Of a DNA stretch of 64,000 nucleotides, positions 55,022 through 63,326 are shown in pieces. How positions within the stretch are numbered: the stretch's first letter is position 1; every line of letters starts with the position of its first letter. Origin of the DNA: Halotia branconii CENA392 (GTDB lineage: Bacteria; Cyanobacteriota; Cyanobacteriia; Cyanobacteriales; Nostocaceae); NCBI RefSeq assembly GCF_029953635.1, contig NZ_CP124543.1:3203455-3267454 (forward strand). Direction: 5' to 3'. Under the pieces are notes generated by a model. That model searched no databases, was not told the origin of the DNA, and saw only the letters and a program-made list of their open reading frames with translations. Both the position numbers and the translations under genes were made by a program.

Positions 55022-56413
55022 ATGTCGCAACTCTTAGCTAGTACTGGAACCATTGCTGCGATCGCTACTGCTGTTGTCCCGCAACAGGGTAGTGTAGGCA
55101 TTGTCCGAGTCTCTGGTTCCCAAGCGATCGCGATCGCCGCAACTCTTTTTCATGCACCAGGACGGCAAGTTTGGGAAACTCACCGGATTCTCTATGGTTA
55201 TATCCGTCATCCTCAGACGCAACAGCTAATAGATGAAGCGCTGTTGTTGATTATGAAAGCCCCTCGTTCTTACACTCGTGAAGATGTAGTGGAATTGCAT
55301 TGTCATGGTGGAATTATCGCAGTACAACAAGTACTGCAACTGTGTTTGGAAAATGGAGCCAGACTAGCCCAACCAGGAGAATTTACTCTGCGAGCGTTTT
55401 TGAATGGGCGGGTGGATTTAACTCAAGCTGAAAGTATTGCTGATTTAGTCGGAGCGCGATCGCCTCAAGCTGCACAAATTGCTTTAGTGGGTTTACAGGG
55501 TAAGTTAGCTCAGCCGATTCGCCAGTTACGCGCCAATTGTCTAAATATTTTGGCAGAGATTGAAGCCAGAATTGATTTTGAGGAAGACTTACCCCCTCTG
55601 GATGATAAAGCTATCATATCAGAAATCAAAAACATTGCCGCAGAAATCAGTAAATTATTAGCCACGAAAGACAAAGGTGAACTGCTACGCACAGGTTTGA
55701 AAGTGGCGATCGTTGGTCGTCCGAATGTTGGGAAATCGAGTTTGTTGAATGCTTGGAGCCAAAGCGATCGCGCTATTGTTACCGATTTACCTGGTACAAC
55801 CCGCGATGTTGTGGAATCTCAGTTAATTGTCGGGGGGATTCCTGTGCAAGTGCTAGATACAGCAGGGATTAGAGAAACAGTAGACCAAGTAGAAAAAATT
55901 GGCGTAGAGCGATCGCGTCGTGCTGCCAATGCCGCTGATTTAGTCTTGCTTACCATCGATGCTTCAGCAGGTTGGACAAAAGGCGATCAAGAAATTTACG
56001 CCCAAGTAAAGCATCGTCCTTTAATTTTAGTCATCAATAAAATAGACCTTGTAGAGACGCGATTCATCGCGTCTTGGAAATATCCCGATAAAATAAATCA
56101 AATTGTCACCACAATAGCGGCACAAAACCAAGGTATTGATACCTTAGAAATAGCAATTTTAGAAATAATTAAAACTGAAAAAATTCAAGCTGTTGACATA
56201 GATTTAGCGATTAATCAAAGGCAAGCTTCAGCCTTAATTCAAGCCAAAATATCCTTAGAACAAGTAAAAACAACAATTGCGGAAAAATTGCCTCTTGATT
56301 TCTGGACAATTGATTTACGAGGGGCAATTCATGCATTAGGCGAGATTACTGGAGAGGAAGTTACAGAATCAGTCTTAGATAGAATTTTCAGTAAATTCTG
56401 TATTGGTAAATAA
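55022..56413 (+). CDS. mnmE: tRNA modification GTPase MnmE
   Basis: A 463-residue GTPase that, with MnmG, modifies U34 of certain tRNAs. The N-terminal tetrahydrofolate domain (about 1-115, [20 protein letters not shown]), helical domain, G domain with [11 protein letters not shown] (G1), DLPGTTRD (G2), [13 protein letters not shown] (G3) and NKID (G4), and C-terminal FCIGK are intact. ATG 55022 is chosen over 55004 because family members begin at this methionine. Just after G4 a repeat hairpin (56051-56075) is read in frame and adds about ten residues, [10 protein letters not shown]. Confidence 0.95.
   Translation: MSQLLASTGTIAAIATAVVPQQGSVGIVRVSGSQAIAIAATLFHAPGRQVWETHRILYGYIRHPQTQQLIDEALLLIMKAPRSYTREDVVELHCHGGIIAVQQVLQLCLENGARLAQPGEFTLRAFLNGRVDLTQAESIADLVGARSPQAAQIALVGLQGKLAQPIRQLRANCLNILAEIEARIDFEEDLPPLDDKAIISEIKNIAAEISKLLATKDKGELLRTGLKVAIVGRPNVGKSSLLNAWSQSDRAIVTDLPGTTRDVVESQLIVGGIPVQVLDTAGIRETVDQVEKIGVERSRRAANAADLVLLTIDASAGWTKGDQEIYAQVKHRPLILVINKIDLVETRFIASWKYPDKINQIVTTIAAQNQGIDTLEIAILEIIKTEKIQAVDIDLAINQRQASALIQAKISLEQVKTTIAEKLPLDFWTIDLRGAIHALGEITGEEVTESVLDRIFSKFCIGK
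56051..56075. repeat. Dispersed palindrome inside mnmE
   Basis: AGACGCGA (56055-56062) and TCGCGTCT (56067-56074) form a hairpin with loop TTCA. GTAGAGACGCGATTNATCGCGTCT is a common intergenic repeat of Nostocales. It lies in frame in the G domain and is translated. Confidence 0.8.
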
Positions 56414-56684
56414 ATCAGATTTTGCAGATTGTCTTTTAGCTAAATGTTTCAAAATTAAGTGTTCACAAAGTAATCTGGTTTGATTTGGTGAACACTCGTA
56501 GAGGTAGGGAATAGAGAAGAAAAAATAATAATGTACCTAGCTTCGTCAAAATTAAATATGAGTTTTATATTTTGAGTAGCAAATGAATTAAAATGCTAGT
56601 TAGAGTGGTAGTATGAAGATTGCCAAAACAGCAGAAAAAGATTTGTTGAAAACCTGTAGGCATTTTTAGATCGTATCCTACTTT
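56414..56684. other. Intergenic region between mnmE and a GNAT gene
   Basis: These 271 bp contain a direct and inverted pair AAGTGTTCACAAAG / TTTGGTGAACACT (about 56458-56498), a plausible terminator stem for mnmE though with a weak T-run, and an 18-codon frame at 56613. Nothing here is convincing as a gene. Confidence 0.5.
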
Positions 56685-57188
56685 ATGTACATCTCAATTC
56701 GCCAAGCAACCATACAAGATACCATGATAGTCTCCGATGTGCTGTTAGAAGCAGCTTCATGGCTTCAGCAGCGTGGTATACCTTTGTGGCATGATAGCGA
56801 AGTTTCACCAGCAAGTATCTCTGAAGATATTGCCGAAGGCTTGTTTTTCATTGCTGAATGGGCTGGTGAACCAGCTGGTACAATTAAGTTTCAGCTTGAG
56901 GATTTGCTTTTTTGGCCTGACATTTCTCAGGAGGAATCAGCATTTGTACATCGCCTAGCTATTCGGCGACGTTACTCTGGAGGTAAAGTCTCTTCGGCAC
57001 TAATTAATTGGGCAATCGAATACGCACAAGCACTCGGTAGATGTTATTTACGGCTAGATTGCCAAGCTTCACGTCTACGCCTGAGAGCAGTATATGAAAG
57101 CTTTGGTTTCCGTCATCATAGCGATAGACAAATGGGGGCTTTTTTTGTCTCTCGCTACGAATATAAAATACCTCCAAAACTAACTTGA
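56685..57188 (+). CDS. GNAT family N-acetyltransferase
   Basis: A 167-residue GNAT protein starting MYISIRQATIQDTMIVSDVL. VHRLAIRRRYSGGKVSSALI (about 87-106) is the acetyl-CoA loop; the G/A pattern is loose. LRAVYESFGFRHHSDRQMGA (about 129-148) closes the fold. The C-terminal HHSDRQMGAFFVSRYE is common in the small acyltransferases related to antibiotic or amino acid acetylation. The substrate is unknown. It is followed by an SDR gene on the same strand after 67 bp. Confidence 0.85.
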   Translation: MYISIRQATIQDTMIVSDVLLEAASWLQQRGIPLWHDSEVSPASISEDIAEGLFFIAEWAGEPAGTIKFQLEDLLFWPDISQEESAFVHRLAIRRRYSGGKVSSALINWAIEYAQALGRCYLRLDCQASRLRLRAVYESFGFRHHSDRQMGAFFVSRYEYKIPPKLT

Positions 57189-57255
57189 TAAGTGATTAGA
57201 CATAATTAAATCCAACTTTATTTTCTTATGCCATGCCCAATTTTAATTTACCTAT

Positions 57256-58026
57256 ATGTCTTTTTTAAATGAAATAAATCATATCAATATATTGATTGTG
57301 GGAGCTAATCAAGGTATTGGTTTAGGTTTTGTCAAAAAATTATTGCAAAATGAACAGGTTAGTAAAATTTATGCAACTTATCGTCAACTTGAATCAGCTA
57401 CAGAGTTAATGACTCTTGCAGACAAACATTTTGATAAATTAATTTGTTTATCAATAGATATTGCTGACGAATTACAGATTAGTGAATGTGTCCAACAAAT
57501 ACGTGCAGAAATTAGCAACCTGCACTTAGTAATCAACTGTGTAGGATTGCTACATGAGGGAAATTTGCAACCCGAAAAAAGTTTAAGACAACTTAACTCA
57601 GAAAATTTACTGCGCTATTTTCAAATAAACAGTATTGGTGCTGTCTTACTAGCTAAACACTTATTACCTTTATTTCGTCATGGAGAACGCAGCATATTTG
57701 CCACGATTTCTGCCAAAATCGGTAGTATTGGCGATAATCAACTTGGCGGCTGGTATGGCTACCGTGCCTCCAAAGCTGCACTAAATATGTTTATGCGAAC
57801 AGCAGCAATTGAGTATGGCAGGAGTTGTCCGAAAGCTTTGGTGGTAACATTGCATCCTGGTACAACTGATACACGCCTTTCCCGTCCATTTCAAAATAAT
57901 GTACCAGCAGAAAAGTTATTTTCAGTGGAACGTACCGTTAATCAGTTATTAACTGTTATCGAGCAACTTCAAGAAGGCGACAGCGGACAATTTTTTTCAT
58001 GGGATGGCAGCAGATTACCCTGGTAA
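57256..58026 (+). CDS. Short-chain dehydrogenase/reductase
   Basis: A 256-residue Rossmann oxidoreductase. The nucleotide motif is NILIVGANQGIGLGFVKKLL (G-x-x-x-G-x-G reading GANQGIG, about 16-22). NCVGLLHEG is the NAG-type motif, the catalytic Ser region is FATISAKIGSIGD, and Y-x-x-x-K is YGYRASKAALNM. It resembles the CsgA/C-factor group. The substrate is unknown. The stop codon (58024) is followed after five bases by the left end of the IS701-type element. Confidence 0.9.
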   Translation: MSFLNEINHINILIVGANQGIGLGFVKKLLQNEQVSKIYATYRQLESATELMTLADKHFDKLICLSIDIADELQISECVQQIRAEISNLHLVINCVGLLHEGNLQPEKSLRQLNSENLLRYFQINSIGAVLLAKHLLPLFRHGERSIFATISAKIGSIGDNQLGGWYGYRASKAALNMFMRTAAIEYGRSCPKALVVTLHPGTTDTRLSRPFQNNVPAEKLFSVERTVNQLLTVIEQLQEGDSGQFFSWDGSRLPW

Positions 58027-58099
58027 CTACGTTATCCCTCTTTTGTTACTACGGGGAGAGTATAATCAGAAAGAAAATCGCAAACAGTAAGTAACTCTG

Positions 58100-59362
58100 A
58101 TGGTTACAGCACGCAGGGAAGCAGTAAATACAATCGCTTTCATAGATAACTATTGTCAACACTATTATTCAATATTTGAGGATGTCAGGCATTTTGAGGC
58201 ATTCAAGTATTTACACTTGGGAATGCTATCAGAAATTTCAACAAAATCGCTACCAGAGATAGGGAAAATAGCAGGGTTAAAGGAAGGTCAATCACTACAT
58301 CATTTTTTGAGAGACGCATTGTAGGATGTCAAAAAATTAAAAGAGATGAGGCTGTGGTTAACAAAAATATTGATTGGAGAAAGAGAAATAATTTTATGTA
58401 TTGATGAGACAGGAGATCAAAAAAAGGGAAAATCAACAGATTACGTGACTCGTCAATATATCGGAAACTTAGAAAAGACAGAGAATGGAATAGTATCAGT
58501 AAATGCTTATGGAGTAGTAGATGGGATTACTTATCCATTAATGTTTGAAATATTCAAACCAAAAAACCGCCTGAAATCAGGAGATAAACATAAAACCAAA
58601 CCTCAAATAGCGGTAGAGATTATTCAAGAGTTAAAAGAATGGGGATTTCAAATCAAGTTAGTTTTAGCAGATAGCCTATACGGTGAGCAGCGCGTTGGGC
58701 GGCTTTGCCGACTTGAAGCGACTGCGAACCCAAAGGGTGAAAGTGGGGATTTAATCAGCTGCTTAGAAAAGTTAGAACTGGAGTTTATCGTTGCCATCTG
58801 TTCTAATCATGGAGTGTTGATGCCACCAGGAAGCCGAAAACGTTATAACCGATGGAAAGCTTATCAACAAACGCTTTCACACCGTCCAGCCGAAACTCGT
58901 TACCTGAGAGAAATTATTTTTGGTTAACATCGTCGCGTCAGATATTACCAAATCAGTAAAATTAATACCCCTGACCCAACTGGAGATGAAAGTTGGTACA
59001 TTATGACTAATTTATTAACTGATTTGTCGCTGAATATTGCTCAACTTTATAGTTTAAGAAATTGGATTGAGTATGGTTTTAAACAAGTCAAAAATGAACT
59101 GGGTTGGGCTGATTTCCGTCTCACTGATTATGAAAGCATTGAACGTTGGTGGGAAATAATTTTTAGTACATATCTTTTAGTCAGCATTCAAGCCACCCAC
59201 TTTCAATTTAACCAGCCATCAAGTACAACATCTATTTCAGAATTATCTTCATCCAGTCAGCCTCATATTTCTCAACACAGTCAACATCCTGATTGGGAGT
59301 CTGGTACAACATGGAAGAGTGCCTTAAATAACCTGAGATTAATGATTCAACCGTATATTTAA
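58100..59362 (+). pseudogene. IS701 family transposase, disabled
   Basis: One continuous frame of 420 codons with two in-frame stops: TAG at 58322-58324 (LRDAL-stop-DVKKL, probably TGG before) and TAA at 58925-58927 (IIFG-stop-HRRVR, possibly CAA before). DDE-fold residues are visible: D in LCIDETGDQ, D in LVLADSLYGE and E in IEYGFKQVKNELGW. An insertion of 18 codons follows LYGE (58687-58740). Both stops are explained by C-to-T changes on one or other strand. It cannot produce full-length transposase. Confidence 0.88.
58687..58740. repeat. 54-bp repeat inserted in the transposase with 5-bp target duplication
   Basis: GGTGA occurs at 58682-58686 and again at 58736-58740. Between them are 49 bp of a dispersed palindromic repeat (GGCGGCTTTGCCGACTTGAA, then GCGACTGCGAACCC), whose relatives occur at about 6678-6690 and 22785-22815. 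Removing 54 bp restores LYGESGDL, the normal transposase sequence. The insertion keeps the frame. Confidence 0.85.
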
Positions 59363-59457
59363 TGAACCTGCGGAATGTGGGCTGAAACAAGGAATTAAAA
59401 TCACTTTTATACAGTTATCAATTATCAGTCAAAAGACACTTGATAAATGTTCACTGT

Positions 59458-59790
59458 TTACTGTTTTAATGGATCGTGTCCCCAATTCATTAATGAGTAA
59501 CGCCAAGGTGTATGTTCAACATCACCTTCTGGTTGCTGTGCTGAGTGACGATGAATGTAACTAACAACTTTTTTGATGTGGGATAAATCATCATCTGTAT
59601 AACTATCTTTTTTCTTTTTCAGCAAATCGATGATGCGCTTACCTGATTTGTGTCCAATTGATTCATCATCATCTTTCTTTTGTCCCACAGATTGAGATTC
59701 TTTTGTTTCCAGCCAAGATTCTAGTTGCTTTGGTGTCATATTGACTGAAGCATGAAACTCATTTATGACTGATTTGACATCTTTACTCAT
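59458..59790 (-). CDS. DUF3140 domain protein
   Basis: A 110-residue, highly charged, helical protein with FHASVNMTPKQLESWLETKE, GHKSGKRIIDLLKKKKDSYT and HIKKVVSYIHRHSAQQPEGD, ending WRYSLMNWGHDP. DUF3140 is found in bacteria and fungi; a DNA-associated (SAP-like) function has been suggested for the MTPKQLExWL segment. It starts nine bases after the DUF2945 gene stops, so the two form an operon; this pairing is common to my knowledge. Confidence 0.9.
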   Translation of the reverse strand: MSKDVKSVINEFHASVNMTPKQLESWLETKESQSVGQKKDDDESIGHKSGKRIIDLLKKKKDSYTDDDLSHIKKVVSYIHRHSAQQPEGDVEHTPWRYSLMNWGHDPLKQ

Positions 59791-59799
59791 AACGCTACA

Positions 59800-60015
59800 T
59801 TACTCTGCAATTTTCTCTAGGGCATCAAGTTTGTGAGCTGCTTCTTTGCCAGTTTTGTCGCTTTTCACCAAATACTGGGGATTTTCTTTTGAGGCAGCAA
59901 CATGATGTTCACCAATATCTATAGGCGAAGTTAATTTTTTTTCCACTTTGCCAGTAGTTTCACCCTGTGCCGTATTCCACTTCACCTTATCGCCTTTCTT
60001 TAATTCTTCAGTCAC
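59800..60015 (-). CDS. DUF2945 (HVA1 TUDOR-like) protein
   Basis: A 71-residue protein. KKGDKVKWNTAQGETTGKVE (about 6-25) and NPQYLVKSDKTGKEAAHKLD (about 46-65) are the two parts of the hypervirulence-associated TUDOR-like domain. It is a small basic beta barrel. Start GTG 60015 is the natural one. It is the first gene of a pair with DUF3140; both may help in stress or DNA protection, but no function is established. Confidence 0.9.
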   Translation of the reverse strand: MTEELKKGDKVKWNTAQGETTGKVEKKLTSPIDIGEHHVAASKENPQYLVKSDKTGKEAAHKLDALEKIAE

Positions 60016-60193
60016 GAGTTTTTCTTTTGGCTATTTTATACCTATTTATTGTGTTCGGGTTGCCAAAAAAATTAATCAGCCAAACGATAGAAATGGATAG
60101 TTGATCATCTGAACAACAAGAAAAACAAGGACTTTTTTAAAAAGTTGGAGATCTGAGTCTAAGCTAAATGAGGTAGTTTTTGAGAAATTTCCG

Positions 60194-60835
60194 GTGCAAA
60201 TCAATCGACTCACTCAACAATTTCAGTTCATTATTGAAATTGATCGCCTCAAGCAAATACTCCGCCAAACCTTACTTACCGATGGTTCGCGTCGAGAAAA
60301 TAGTGCAGAACACTCTTGGCATTTAGCGATGATGGCGATCGCCTTAGCAGAATATACTCCAGAGGGAGTTGATTTATTTCATGCCATCAAAATGTTATTG
60401 GTTCACGATTTGGTAGAAATTGATGCTGGCGATACTTTCTGTTACGATGTCCAAGGTAATCACAGCAAGGCAGAAAAAGAAACTCAAGCCGCATCAAGGC
60501 TATTTGGACTTTTACCCGCAAATCAAGGTAGCGAGTTACGTTTACTCTGGGAAGAGTTTGAAGCCAGAGAAACACCTACAGCTAAGTTTGCCGCAGCTTT
60601 AGATCGCATACAACCTTTACTACACAATCAGCAAACTAAGGGCGGAACTTGGCGCATTCATGGCATTAGACGAGATCAGGTAATGAAGCGGGTAGCGCCT
60701 GTAAAGACAGGTGCGCCAGAACTTTGGCCATTTGTTCTGCAACTGATAGAAGACTGTGTAGCAGCAGGGTATCTGCAAGAATCTCCACCAACCCTCTATT
60801 CAGACAGTGACAGGGGTAATACCGTTTCACTTTAA
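60194..60835 (+). CDS. HD domain hydrolase (YfbR/HDDC2-like 5'-nucleotidase)
   Basis: A 213-residue metal-dependent phosphohydrolase. NSAEHSWHLAMMAIALAEYT (first His), LLVHDLVEIDAGDTFCYD (HD and Glu-x-x-x-Asp) and FAAALDRIQPLLHNQQTKGG (last Asp) are the HD-superfamily metal ligands. Related enzymes dephosphorylate deoxynucleoside monophosphates. Start GTG 60194. The last six residues, GNTVSL, and the stop codon are read from a repeat element that begins at 60819, so the natural C-terminus was probably altered. Confidence 0.88.
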   Translation: MQINRLTQQFQFIIEIDRLKQILRQTLLTDGSRRENSAEHSWHLAMMAIALAEYTPEGVDLFHAIKMLLVHDLVEIDAGDTFCYDVQGNHSKAEKETQAASRLFGLLPANQGSELRLLWEEFEARETPTAKFAAALDRIQPLLHNQQTKGGTWRIHGIRRDQVMKRVAPVKTGAPELWPFVLQLIEDCVAAGYLQESPPTLYSDSDRGNTVSL

Positions 60836-60977
60836 AGTTGATACATTTGGACAAGCAGGGGAAGCAGGGGAAGCAGGGGAAGCAGGGGAAGCAGAGGAGG
60901 CAGAGGAGGCAGGGGAAGCAGAGGAGGCAGGGGGAGTAAGAAAAGTAATTTGTATCAATAATTTCGTAAAATGGTAT
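60819..60977. mobile_element. MITE-like element with internal minisatellite, long copy (159 bp)
   Basis: ATACCGTTTCACTTTAAAGT on the left and, on the complement of the right end, ATACCATTTTACGAAATTAT form imperfect terminal inverted repeats. The interior (60855-60935) holds nine 9-bp units, GCAGGGGAA or GCAGAGGAG. It equals the 38820-38915 element in reverse orientation; that copy has two units. The 63 bp difference equals seven units. Confidence 0.8.
60855..60935 (+). repeat. 9-bp minisatellite (nine units)
   Basis: Units in order: four GCAGGGGAA, two GCAGAGGAG, GCAGGGGAA, GCAGAGGAG, GCAGGGGGA. It lies wholly within the MITE-like element. The purine strand is the plus strand. Confidence 0.9.
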
Positions 60978-61015
60978 TACACTTCGCTATGACTATAATT
61001 ACCAATAAATTGAAG

Positions 61016-61162
61016 ATGGATACATTAACCCATTATCGCAATATTATCCAAGAAACTATTAAAAAATACTATGAAATGAGTAATTCTCAATCCGCTAATA
61101 CTACAGAAACTACAATTAGCGATCGCTTAGTTTTAGACGAACAACATGACCAATATATATAG
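61016..61162 (+). pseudogene. xisI-like gene, truncated
   Basis: ATG 61016 starts MDTLTHYRNIIQETIKKYYE, clearly XisI, and continues LVLDEQHDQYI, where intact relatives read on into an INVGW-type core, but TAG stops it after 48 residues; XisI is about 110 aa. The rest is missing from the following 75 bp. XisI proteins were named for controlling excision of the fdxN element in heterocysts, but most copies are of unknown function and pair with xisH, which is absent here. Confidence 0.75.
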
Positions 61163-61238
61163 TTAAGCTAAACTATCATTCTGCTAGGTCTAAAAAGACT
61201 CCTGATCTTAAAATTTAAAGCTGACATAGCAAAAGTTT

Positions 61239-61958
61239 TTATTTTTTTCCCAAGTATGTAGGTTCTAAGGTAATTTCTTTAACTGTTTGATCTATTCTTT
61301 CGAGTCTATAGGCTTTCGCTTGGGGACGAGAACTTACTATTGTTTTTAGTTGATTGCCGATGAAATGTAAACCCACTCCATCATCTGTAGCATACCCCTC
61401 GCTAATTAGCCCTTGTGATAAAAGTTGATGGTAAACAGGTCTTCTTTCTGCTTCGCCGTCGTAGTGAGGGCAGTTACTACCTTTTAGAAAGCCAAGACAC
61501 TTTAATACAGTCATGTTCCCAGGGATAGAGTCTGTCACTCCCTCTTCAAACCAACAAATAGAGCCTGCACTCAAACCACAAAGAATAACACCACTTTCCC
61601 AGGCTTCTCTCAACACATGGTCAAGTTCCCACTCTTTCCAAAGGGCAATTAAGTTTTTAGTATTTCCGCCTCCTACGTAAATAATGTCTTGTTCAAAAAT
61701 GAAAGATCTCAAGTCAGATGTATGTGGGTTAAATAAAGACAAATGAGATGGTTTACAGAGCAGTTGCCCAAAAGCTGAGTAGAATTTAACAATGTATTTA
61801 TCAGAATCGCCACTTGCTGTAGGGATAAAACAAACCTTTGGTGTTTTTTTCTTACACAATCTAAGGATGTATAGATCTAGTAAAGTGTTGTCAGGTTCCA
61901 TTGAGAAACCCCCACCTCCCATTGCAATGATTTGTTTGGCAACTAAACTTGTCGTCAT
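61239..61958 (-). CDS. Peptidase S51 (dipeptidase E-like)
   Basis: A 239-residue alpha/beta protease of the PepE/cyanophycinase fold. The nucleophile is in ILCGLSAGSICWF (about 126-138), preceded by IIYVGGGNTKNLIALWKEW and FIPTASGDSDKY. The product resembles bacterial PepE-like aspartyl dipeptidases more than cyanophycinase. It is the last of three genes (YbjN, lipoate ligase, S51) on the minus strand, spaced 10 and 27 bp apart, so probably one operon. Confidence 0.9.
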   Translation of the reverse strand: MTTSLVAKQIIAMGGGGFSMEPDNTLLDLYILRLCKKKTPKVCFIPTASGDSDKYIVKFYSAFGQLLCKPSHLSLFNPHTSDLRSFIFEQDIIYVGGGNTKNLIALWKEWELDHVLREAWESGVILCGLSAGSICWFEEGVTDSIPGNMTVLKCLGFLKGSNCPHYDGEAERRPVYHQLLSQGLISEGYATDDGVGLHFIGNQLKTIVSSRPQAKAYRLERIDQTVKEITLEPTYLGKK

Positions 61959-61985
61959 TTTTAAACTTTATTTATATCAAATGGT

Positions 61986-62711
61986 CTAAGAACTAGTTTC
62001 TAAAATTGCTTGCCATTCATCCTCAGAAAGAGATTGGATAACTATTTGCATATCAAAACAATCACAAGCAGCGGCAATCAAAGCTGCAATGATCTTTTCT
62101 ACACTAAGATTTTGGGGTAGTTCCACAGTTTTTGAAGGTTCTACACCAAATATTTGAGCAAACAATTCAGCATCTTGATTTAAGCGAATTGAACCATGTT
62201 GTAAAACTGCTTTTCCACGTCGTAGTTGGGCGCTACCAATCAGTTTAGTTTCATCTGGTAAAACTAAATCTGCGCCTGTGGCAGTACCAAAACAGTTGGG
62301 GTTGTGGATATAGCCCCGCCCAGCTCTACCATAATGCAATTCAACGCCAAGCGATCGCCAGCCTTGAACCAAAAACTCACAAACTTTTTCGTATACTTGC
62401 AGGCGACTACCACTTAGCCCAGATGTAATCACAGCATAAGTTAAATCGCCTTGGTGTAAAACAGCCCTACCACCAGTAACACGCCGCACTAAGTCTAGTT
62501 TCTGACCTTGCCAAGTCAAGTTTTGCCAATGTTCAGGATATTGACGTTGATGATATCCCAGAGAAATAGCAGGTGGCGACCAAGTGTAAAAACGCAGAGT
62601 TGGGGGATGGTGTCCAGACAAGTGTTGCTCTAACAACCACCTATCAATCGCCATCTGCATATCACCAGAGGTTTCTAGTAAAGGAATGAGTCGCCACACT
62701 TGATAATTCAA
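61986..62711 (-). CDS. Lipoate--protein ligase A family protein
   Basis: A 241-residue BPL/LplA/LipB-fold enzyme. RRVTGGRAVLHQGDLTYAVI (about 76-95) is the substrate loop, and the catalytic lysine is in ETKLIGSAQLRRGKAVLQHG (about 153-172). In cyanobacteria such proteins may attach or transfer lipoyl or octanoyl groups to pyruvate dehydrogenase E2 and GcvH. Lipoyl carrier genes are not nearby. It starts ten bases after the YbjN gene. Confidence 0.88.
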   Translation of the reverse strand: MNYQVWRLIPLLETSGDMQMAIDRWLLEQHLSGHHPPTLRFYTWSPPAISLGYHQRQYPEHWQNLTWQGQKLDLVRRVTGGRAVLHQGDLTYAVITSGLSGSRLQVYEKVCEFLVQGWRSLGVELHYGRAGRGYIHNPNCFGTATGADLVLPDETKLIGSAQLRRGKAVLQHGSIRLNQDAELFAQIFGVEPSKTVELPQNLSVEKIIAALIAAACDCFDMQIVIQSLSEDEWQAILETSS

Positions 62712-62721
62712 AAGTTAAGAA

Positions 62722-63198
62722 TTAGTTACCAAATTCAGCTTGTAAAGCTTCATCGTTATCATCAGCGATTGTAGCTACGATAGTAATCAACCGGGAAACT
62801 TCCGCAGGAGATAATTCTTCTAGAGTGCGTGTCGAGATCACAACTACTTGGTTGTCAATAATACCAAAACTGGCTTCTAGAGTGCTGGAGCAATTCATTT
62901 CCAAAAGCTGCCGCATCAGCTTGGGTTCATCTTTAGCAGGTAATTTTAGGACTATAGACCACACTGTGATTGTATCTTCGTCAGTTTTGCCAGTGAGTTG
63001 TACAAACACTTCCACACTGCCATACTTAAACTTCCAGAGATAACCGCCCTCTGGAGTATGGCTGACCATTGCACTGTCATCTTGTTCTAAAGTATCAATC
63101 ACATTTTCGATGACTTCTACATGATTAATGTTTGTTGTTTCCATGATCACTGCATCATCGAGTTCGTTGCTAGATAGGGTTTCTTGGTAGCTTGCCAT
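62722..63198 (-). CDS. YbjN domain protein
   Basis: A 158-residue acidic protein of the YbjN/type III chaperone-like fold. SMVSHTPEGGYLWKFKYGSV-type strands, KLPAKDEPKLMRQLLEMNCS, and SPAEVSRLITIVATIADDND (helix) are the family's features. E. coli YbjN influences motility and stress; here it is the first of the operon. The first 25 residues are variable. It is divergent, by 128 bp, from the Rieske oxygenase. Confidence 0.85.
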   Translation of the reverse strand: MASYQETLSSNELDDAVIMETTNINHVEVIENVIDTLEQDDSAMVSHTPEGGYLWKFKYGSVEVFVQLTGKTDEDTITVWSIVLKLPAKDEPKLMRQLLEMNCSSTLEASFGIIDNQVVVISTRTLEELSPAEVSRLITIVATIADDNDEALQAEFGN

Positions 63199-63326
63199 AC
63201 AGATTTTTGTTTCAATATACTAGCTGTTTGCTCTACACATACTTTATAGCTTGTAGGCGCAGTTGTTTGAGTCCCGGAAGTGATATTTTGATCATCAGTT
63301 ATATTAATGCCAATTTTCTGTGACTT

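Larger units (their letters stand above)
58032..59400 (+). mobile_element. Decayed IS701-type insertion sequence
   Basis: The left end TTATCCCTCTTTTGTTACTA (58032-58051) matches the terminal repeats of the 179-bp MITE at 51115. The transposase gene starts 68 bp inside. No complementary right end is found between the transposase stop (59362) and the DUF3140 gene (59458), so that end is lost or too diverged; the right boundary given is approximate. The transposase is interrupted by two stop codons and a small repeat insertion. Confidence 0.8.

Noticed and set aside
56613..56669. 18-codon frame MKIAKTAEKDLLKTCRHF
   Set aside because: Too short, without a ribosome binding site or terminator; at most a relic of a longer gene.
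60807..60992. 61-codon frame rich in EAGEAEEAG
   Set aside because: It is a translation of the 9-bp minisatellite and has no independent support.
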